NCBI GenBank assembly: GCA_029932425.1 | Contig: JAOZQC010000078.1 | Coordinates: 1 to 9,739 of the forward strand | Source of the DNA: Planctomycetota bacterium | GTDB taxonomy: Bacteria; Planctomycetota; JAJSAM01 | Length of the DNA: 9,739 nucleotides | Direction of reading: 5' to 3' | Part shown: in pieces, positions 5,901-9,739 of the stretch | Layout: every line of letters starts with the position of its first letter | How positions within the stretch are numbered: the first letter of the stretch is position 1 | The notes under the pieces: model-generated | What the model was told of the DNA's origin: nothing | The model's input: the letters and a program-made list of their open reading frames with translations, nothing else | The model's database searches: none | Position numbers and translations under genes: made by a program

Positions 5901-8513
5901 TTACTTCCCTTTCGTCCCCCCGGAGCCGTACCTCTCCTTCGCCTCCTTCCGGAGGCGCTTCAGTTCGAGGATGGCGTCCATGGCCTGCTTCGCGGCGCCC
6001 CGGATCGCGGGGTCGAGCGAGTCGAGCTGCGCCGCGAGCGCGGGGAGGAGGTCCTCGCGGCCGAGCGCTTGCGCGATCCGGATACCGGGGGCCGCCAGAT
6101 CTCTCTCCTTCGCGGCGAGGAGCAGCTTGGCCGCGGCAAGGAGCTTCGCCGTGGGCTTCTCCTTGACCAGGGTCTCCGCGAGCGCGACCACCAGGACGGG
6201 GTCCGGCTCTTTCCCTGCGAGGGTCCGGTCCAGCGCGCCCTCGATCGTCTCCGGGGAGGCCAGGTGACCGAGAACCTGGTGCACCAGCAAGAGAGGTGTC
6301 CCCGGCCGGGTGTAGAGACGCTCCGTGAGCTCCCGCCCCACCTCCGGCGTGGCGGCCCTATCGATGAAGAGGAGCACCGACCTCGTGATCGAACCGCGCT
6401 CCACGAGGGCCCGGGCCGCCCGGTCCGCGAGGGGGGAGCGGTACTTCCGGCGGATATACTCCTGAGTGAACCACTTCGCGTAGTCCGGCGGCGCCACCGG
6501 CACCCACTCCTCCGGTGGAAAGATCTCCGGGTGGGCCAGCACCGGACCCCAGTAGTTGGCGGGCAGATCCCGGAGGACGCTTTTCACGAAGCCCACGATG
6601 GGCTCGCGCACCCCGGGTCTCGTGGCGTCGCCCACCGCCGTGGCGAGCGCCGTGGCGAGCAGCGCCATCTTCACCTCCCCGGGAGCGAGGAGACGGTAGA
6701 TCCGAGGCAGGATCGGGGCGATGAGGGCCGGATTGACCCGGAGAAGCCTCACCAGCATGTCCTTCGAGGTCCGGACCTCCTCGCTCCGCGCGCACAGGCG
6801 ATAGAGCGCCTCCGGGGCCTCACCCTGCGGCAGCGCGACCAGCAGCCGGGTGACGCCGTCGGAGAGGCTCATGGACCGGTAGTAGGCACCCTTGTCGAGG
6901 ATCTCGGGCAGCGCGGCCAGGACGCGCCGCGCTTCTTCCGCGGACACGGACCGCGAGAGGTCGCCGAAGCCGGGGACGTGCCGGGTAAGGAGCGTGGCCA
7001 CGGAGCAGGGCGCCGCCCGCCAGGCGGCGAGGAGCACCGGGAAGGGCAGTGCACCGGGGTGTCGGAAGAGCCCGACGTACCTGGGAAGGTTCCCGCGCCC
7101 CTCCGCCCCGAAGATGCGAGTCGCCAGCTCCTGCGCCGCGGCCTCCGGGAGGAGCGCCAGACATCGCTCCAGGCGGGCCAGGAACGAATCCGGGAGAGGG
7201 CCGGAACGCCGGGCGGCCTGCCCCATGCCGCGGAGAACCCCGTCCATCCCCTCCACCCACTCGAGGAGGTCCTTCGCGTACCGATCCCGGACCGCTTCCT
7301 TGCCGAGGCGCCCGTCGAGCCCGGACGCCACGTCCTCCGCGAGGCCGGAGAGGACGGGATTCACGGCCACCTCCCCCTTCCAGGCCCTGGCCCGTTCGAG
7401 GAGCGACTCGAGCGCCTCGAGAACCTGCCCGGTGGTGAGCGCCGCCGCCCAGCGCCGCAGGCCCGGATGCGCGAGGGATGAGGAGTAGGGAGGCTTCGAC
7501 CGGATCACGCCTCCCGACAGCACGCGTTGGAGCGCGAGGGGGAAGAGATCGGCGGGGGGCAGGTCGTACTCCGGATCCCGAAGGCCGAGCACCTGGATCA
7601 GGATCCGGGCGGCCGAGACCGCTCGTGCTTCGGGACCGTCCCGGATCCAGTCGAAGAGCACCGCCTCCCCCCGCGCGCGGGGAACGATCGCTTCCCACAG
7701 GGGGACGGCCTGCGCGCCGAAACGATCCGCCACGGCCCGGACGAAGCTCTCGGAAAGCCGGGGGAAGGCACGGAGGGGACGCACCCACCGGGCGAGCTGC
7801 CTGTCCGGCAGTGCGAGAAACCTCTTCTCGAACCGGAGCATCCCGGCGGGATGGGTCTTCGCCCACCGGCTCAAGCTCAGGGCGAGGCCGGGCCAGACCC
7901 CGATCTCCGGAGTCCAGGCGTCCGCGATCCCCTCCGCGTTCATGCGCACCAGGATCCGGAAGGCGTGGCGCCGGAGGGCGAGATCGGGATGCGCGAGGAG
8001 CTTGCGGAGGAAGGGGACGGCGCGCGGCCCGATGATCTCGAAGTCCCGGTACACCGGCGGGGGATCCCGGGGGGGATTCACGGGATCCACCCGGCCCAGC
8101 TCGAAGACCAGAGACTCGAGCTTCTTCTCGAGCTCCGTGCCGAGACCGATCCCCTCCACGGCCCGGGAGTACTCCTTCACCCGGGCCTTGAGCGCCGGGG
8201 CCGCCGCCGGGTCGGCGAGCAGGGCCGCGAAGTGCGCCCGCGCCTCGTCGGCCCGGCCGAGCAGCACCGCGCACACCGCGAACCGGAACCGCGCCTCCGC
8301 CCGGAGCCGGGAAGGGACCCCGGCCCCGGACATGAGATCGAGGTAGATCTTCGCGGCCTCCGCGATCTTCCCCTCCACCACCTCCCGGACGTAGGCCTCG
8401 TGGAACCGCCGTTCCGGGTCCTCTTGCTCCGGAACCTTCTTCTCCCCCCCGGCCGCCGACGCTGCCAGAAGGAGCACCCAAGCCAGCGCGACCAACGTCC
8501 GTTTCGGCGCCAT
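5901..8513 (-). CDS. Exported TPR/HEAT-like helical repeat protein of unknown function
   Basis: I do not recognise a named family for this 870-residue protein. The first 22 or so residues form a standard signal peptide: a basic MAPKR start, a hydrophobic LVALAWVLLLAASAA core and no lipobox cysteine, so secretion to the periplasm or beyond is predicted. Residues about 36-118 are alpha-helical and TPR-like (AYVREVVEGKIAEAAKIYLDL, then FAVCAVLLGRADEARAHFAAL). A HEAT-like unit lies near 159-195 (GPRAVPFLRKLLAHPDLALR), and another near 818-850. Much of the region between is leucine/alanine-rich and probably helical. The last 20 residues form a basic Lys/Arg/Gly tail. Such repeats usually make protein-binding solenoids; no catalytic motif is visible. 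ATG 8513 is chosen over an upstream in-frame ATG because AGGAG (8520-8524) lies 6 nt before it and the signal peptide then starts correctly. It lies 94 nt downstream of the response regulator gene on the same strand and may be its target or a co-transcribed partner. It converges on clpV, and nothing ties it to T6SS function. Confidence 0.85.
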   Translation of the reverse strand: MAPKRTLVALAWVLLLAASAAGGEKKVPEQEDPERRFHEAYVREVVEGKIAEAAKIYLDLMSGAGVPSRLRAEARFRFAVCAVLLGRADEARAHFAALLADPAAAPALKARVKEYSRAVEGIGLGTELEKKLESLVFELGRVDPVNPPRDPPPVYRDFEIIGPRAVPFLRKLLAHPDLALRRHAFRILVRMNAEGIADAWTPEIGVWPGLALSLSRWAKTHPAGMLRFEKRFLALPDRQLARWVRPLRAFPRLSESFVRAVADRFGAQAVPLWEAIVPRARGEAVLFDWIRDGPEARAVSAARILIQVLGLRDPEYDLPPADLFPLALQRVLSGGVIRSKPPYSSSLAHPGLRRWAAALTTGQVLEALESLLERARAWKGEVAVNPVLSGLAEDVASGLDGRLGKEAVRDRYAKDLLEWVEGMDGVLRGMGQAARRSGPLPDSFLARLERCLALLPEAAAQELATRIFGAEGRGNLPRYVGLFRHPGALPFPVLLAAWRAAPCSVATLLTRHVPGFGDLSRSVSAEEARRVLAALPEILDKGAYYRSMSLSDGVTRLLVALPQGEAPEALYRLCARSEEVRTSKDMLVRLLRVNPALIAPILPRIYRLLAPGEVKMALLATALATAVGDATRPGVREPIVGFVKSVLRDLPANYWGPVLAHPEIFPPEEWVPVAPPDYAKWFTQEYIRRKYRSPLADRAARALVERGSITRSVLLFIDRAATPEVGRELTERLYTRPGTPLLLVHQVLGHLASPETIEGALDRTLAGKEPDPVLVVALAETLVKEKPTAKLLAAAKLLLAAKERDLAAPGIRIAQALGREDLLPALAAQLDSLDPAIRGAAKQAMDAILELKRLRKEAKERYGSGGTKGK

Positions 8514-8519
8514 CACGGT

Positions 8520-8524
8520 CTCCT
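8520..8524 (-). promoter_or_regulatory. Ribosome binding site deciding the start of the exported repeat protein
   Basis: On the minus strand AGGAG, inside GAGAGGAGACCGTGATG, lies 6 nt before ATG 8513. This favours that start over the ATG nine codons upstream, which would put a charged MGSLREETV extension in front of the signal peptide. Confidence 0.6.
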
Positions 8525-8546
8525 CTCGAAGCGAACCCACCTGCGA

Positions 8547-8610
8547 AGCCTACTCCTCGCGGCCGCGCCGCGGGTCAGCGGGCGGTGGCCTCCCGGTCAG
8601 CGCCCGGTCA
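8547..8610 (-). promoter_or_regulatory. Putative OmpR/PhoB-type operator and promoter: TGACC direct repeats in 11-bp register
   Basis: Read on the minus strand from 8610, the sequence divides into 11-bp units: TGACCGGGCGC (8610-8600), TGACCGGGAGG (8599-8589), CCACCGCCCGC (8588-8578) and TGACCCGCGGC (8577-8567). Units one, two and four begin with TGACC; unit three keeps only ACC. Tandem direct repeats with a helical period of 10-11 bp are the known layout of OmpR- and PhoB-class binding sites, and a regulator of this class is encoded immediately upstream. Fourteen nt after the last unit, TAGGCT (8552-8547) is a poor but possible -10 element, and the repeat-protein start lies 33 nt further on. 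The first unit overlaps the regulator stop codon TGA. The repeats are visible; operator function is inferred. Confidence 0.4.
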
Positions 8611-9306
8611 AGGCCTCCGTTCGAACCGGTATCCCACCCCCCGCACGGTGACGATGTACCGGGGCCGGGCGGGGTCCGGCTCCACCTTCTTCCGGAGCCC
8701 CAGGATGGCGGTGTCCACCACCCGGGAGACGACCTCCTGCTCCTTCCAGAGGGCGGCGAGGAAGTCGGCCCGGGACAGGGCCCGCCCCTCGTTTCGGGCA
8801 AGAAACCGAAGCAGGTCGAACTCGAGCGGAGTGAGGCCGAGGTCCTCCCCGGCCCGCCGCGCCCGGCGGGCGGTGAAGTCCACGGTCGTCCCCCCGAACC
8901 GGAGCACCGCCCCCCCGTCGAGGCGGCGTTCCCGGTCCCAGGCCCGGATCCGCGAACGGATGCGGGCGAGCAGTTCCGCCAGGTCGAAGGGCTTCACCAC
9001 GTAGTCGTCCGCCCCGAGGTCCAGCCCCTTCACCCGGTCGCCCGGAAGCCCCCGGGCGGTGAGCACGAGCACCGGGGTGTCCACGCCGTCCTCCCGGAGC
9101 CGCCGGAGCACCTGGAACCCATCCAGGCCCGGGAGCACCAGGTCGAGGACCACGAGATCCGGATCCTCGGTGAGGCCCATCTCGAGCGCGGTGGGGCCGT
9201 CCGCCGCCTCCAGCACCCGGTATCCCTCGGAACGGAGCGCGTCCCGGAGCCCCAGGCGGATCGCCGCGTCGTCCTCCACCACCAGGACCCGGTGCCGCTC
9301 ACTCAT
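8608..9306 (-). CDS. OmpR/PhoB-family two-component response regulator
   Basis: This 232-residue protein has the standard two-domain layout. The receiver domain (about 5-120) has the acidic pocket E11-D12-D13, phospho-acceptor D55 in VVLDLVLPGLDGF, T83 in LVLTAR and K105 in YVVKPFD, all intact. The C-terminal winged-helix DNA-binding domain (about 135-230) contains LTPLEFDLLRFLARNEGRAL, a recognition region with SRVVDTAILGLRKKVEPD, and the family ending YIVTVRGVGYRFE. Phosphorylation by the neighbouring kinase should promote DNA binding to tandem direct repeats. ATG 9306 is chosen because GGGAGG (9312-9317) lies 5 nt upstream and the protein begins MSERHRVLVVEDD; a longer in-frame extension would run antisense-like through kinase codons. 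The start overlaps the kinase stop by 8 nt in ATGAGTGA, so the two are translationally coupled. Its targets cannot be read from the sequence. The exported repeat-protein gene just downstream is the nearest candidate, and regulation of the T6SS is possible but unsupported. Confidence 0.95.
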   Translation of the reverse strand: MSERHRVLVVEDDAAIRLGLRDALRSEGYRVLEAADGPTALEMGLTEDPDLVVLDLVLPGLDGFQVLRRLREDGVDTPVLVLTARGLPGDRVKGLDLGADDYVVKPFDLAELLARIRSRIRAWDRERRLDGGAVLRFGGTTVDFTARRARRAGEDLGLTPLEFDLLRFLARNEGRALSRADFLAALWKEQEVVSRVVDTAILGLRKKVEPDPARPRYIVTVRGVGYRFERRP

Positions 9307-9739
9307 CTCCGCCTCCCGGAAGCGTGATCTCGAAGACGGCTCCCCGGTCCGTCTCCCCGAGCCGGACCGCGCCCCCCATCCCCCGCGTGAGCTCCGCCAC
9401 CAGGGAGAGGCCGAGACCGGTGCCGGGAACACCGTCCCGTTCCGCCGCCGACCCTCGGACGTAGCGGGCGAAGACCTTCCCGCGCTCCTCCCGGCGTATC
9501 CCCGGCCCCTCGTCCCGCACCCGGATCCGCACGAGGCCTTTCGCGGGCCGGTCCCACTCCACCCGGATGGACGTACCGGGCGCCGTGAACTTCCCCGCGT
9601 TGTCCAGGAGGTTGCCGAGACAGCGGGAAAGGGCCACGGGGTCGGCGCGCACCGTGACCCCGCCCCGTCCGGCCACGGACAGGTCGGCCGCCCGGCCGGG
9701 ATGGAGCGCCGCGAACTCCTCCCGCACCTCCTCCACCAT
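9299..9739 (-). CDS. Sensor histidine kinase, C-terminal ATP-binding part (partial)
   Basis: The gene runs off the right edge, and 146 C-terminal residues are visible. They form an HATPase_c (GHKL) catalytic domain: the N box CLGNLLDNAGKF with N43 and N47 (numbered from the window edge), the G1 box DEGPGI (76-81), an F-box-like KVFARYVRG, and the G2 box GTGLGLSL (106-113), ending FEITLPGGGDE. This domain binds ATP and phosphorylates a conserved histidine in the dimerisation domain, which lies outside the window with any sensor and membrane segments. The methionine at the edge is probably internal, since the N-terminal half of the kinase is missing. The gene is upstream of the response regulator in the same operon, with overlapping stop and start codons, so the two are almost certainly a cognate pair. 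The signal sensed is unknown. Confidence 0.93.
   Translation of the reverse strand: MVEEVREEFAALHPGRAADLSVAGRGGVTVRADPVALSRCLGNLLDNAGKFTAPGTSIRVEWDRPAKGLVRIRVRDEGPGIRREERGKVFARYVRGSAAERDGVPGTGLGLSLVAELTRGMGGAVRLGETDRGAVFEITLPGGGDE

Noticed and set aside
5856..7481. A 541-codon plus-strand open frame opposite the exported repeat protein
   Set aside because: It is rich in Arg, Gly, Pro and His with no recognisable motif or ribosome site. The minus-strand frame has a signal peptide, helical repeats and a proper start, so this one is its shadow.
6820..8481. A 553-codon second minus-strand frame overlapping the exported repeat protein
   Set aside because: It is an out-of-register reading with extreme Gly/Arg/Pro content and no hydrophobic cores, so it is a shadow of the 5901-8513 gene.
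9307..9432. Extending the response regulator upstream to the ATG at 9432
   Set aside because: The 42-residue extension is Arg/Ser/Gly-rich sequence out of phase with the kinase C-terminus, while ATG 9306 has a ribosome site and gives a standard receiver N-terminus.

Overview
The window is uniformly GC-rich (about 70% by eye) and densely coding. It looks like chromosomal DNA from a high-GC Gram-negative bacterium. The lineage cannot be fixed from this stretch. A type VI secretion system (T6SS) locus next to a large exported TPR/HEAT-like protein would suit a planctomycete, myxobacterium or related deep-branching phylum, but that is only an impression. I see no insertion sequence, tRNA, rRNA, CRISPR array or phage gene.

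Left half, plus strand (1-5764): a tightly packed T6SS cluster in the order tssE (last 22 codons only), tssF, tssG, tssH/clpV. TssE, TssF and TssG are baseplate proteins that anchor the contractile sheath to the membrane complex. TssH/ClpV is the AAA+ ATPase that disassembles the contracted sheath. tssG starts inside the end of tssF, and only 31 nt separate tssG from clpV, which fits one transcript. The remaining T6SS genes (tssB, tssC, hcp, vgrG, tssJ/K/L/M) must lie outside the window.

Middle (5765-5900): a 136-nt convergent intergenic stretch with a strong GC-rich hairpin right after clpV and a smaller one after the opposing gene. Neither has a T-run.

Right half, minus strand, read from right to left: the C-terminal part of a sensor histidine kinase, an OmpR/PhoB-type response regulator whose start overlaps the kinase stop in ATGAGTGA, a 94-nt gap, then an 870-residue secreted protein with an N-terminal TPR-like and scattered HEAT-like helical repeats. 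The gap carries TGACC half-sites in 11-bp register, the layout of an OmpR/PhoB-family operator. It may be where this regulator controls the exported protein. This is the least expected signal in the window, and it is an inference.

Nothing here amounts to a clearly new system. The most interesting candidates are the two-component module with its putative operator and uncharacterised exported repeat protein, and the hairpin plus five-codon reading frame just upstream of tssF.
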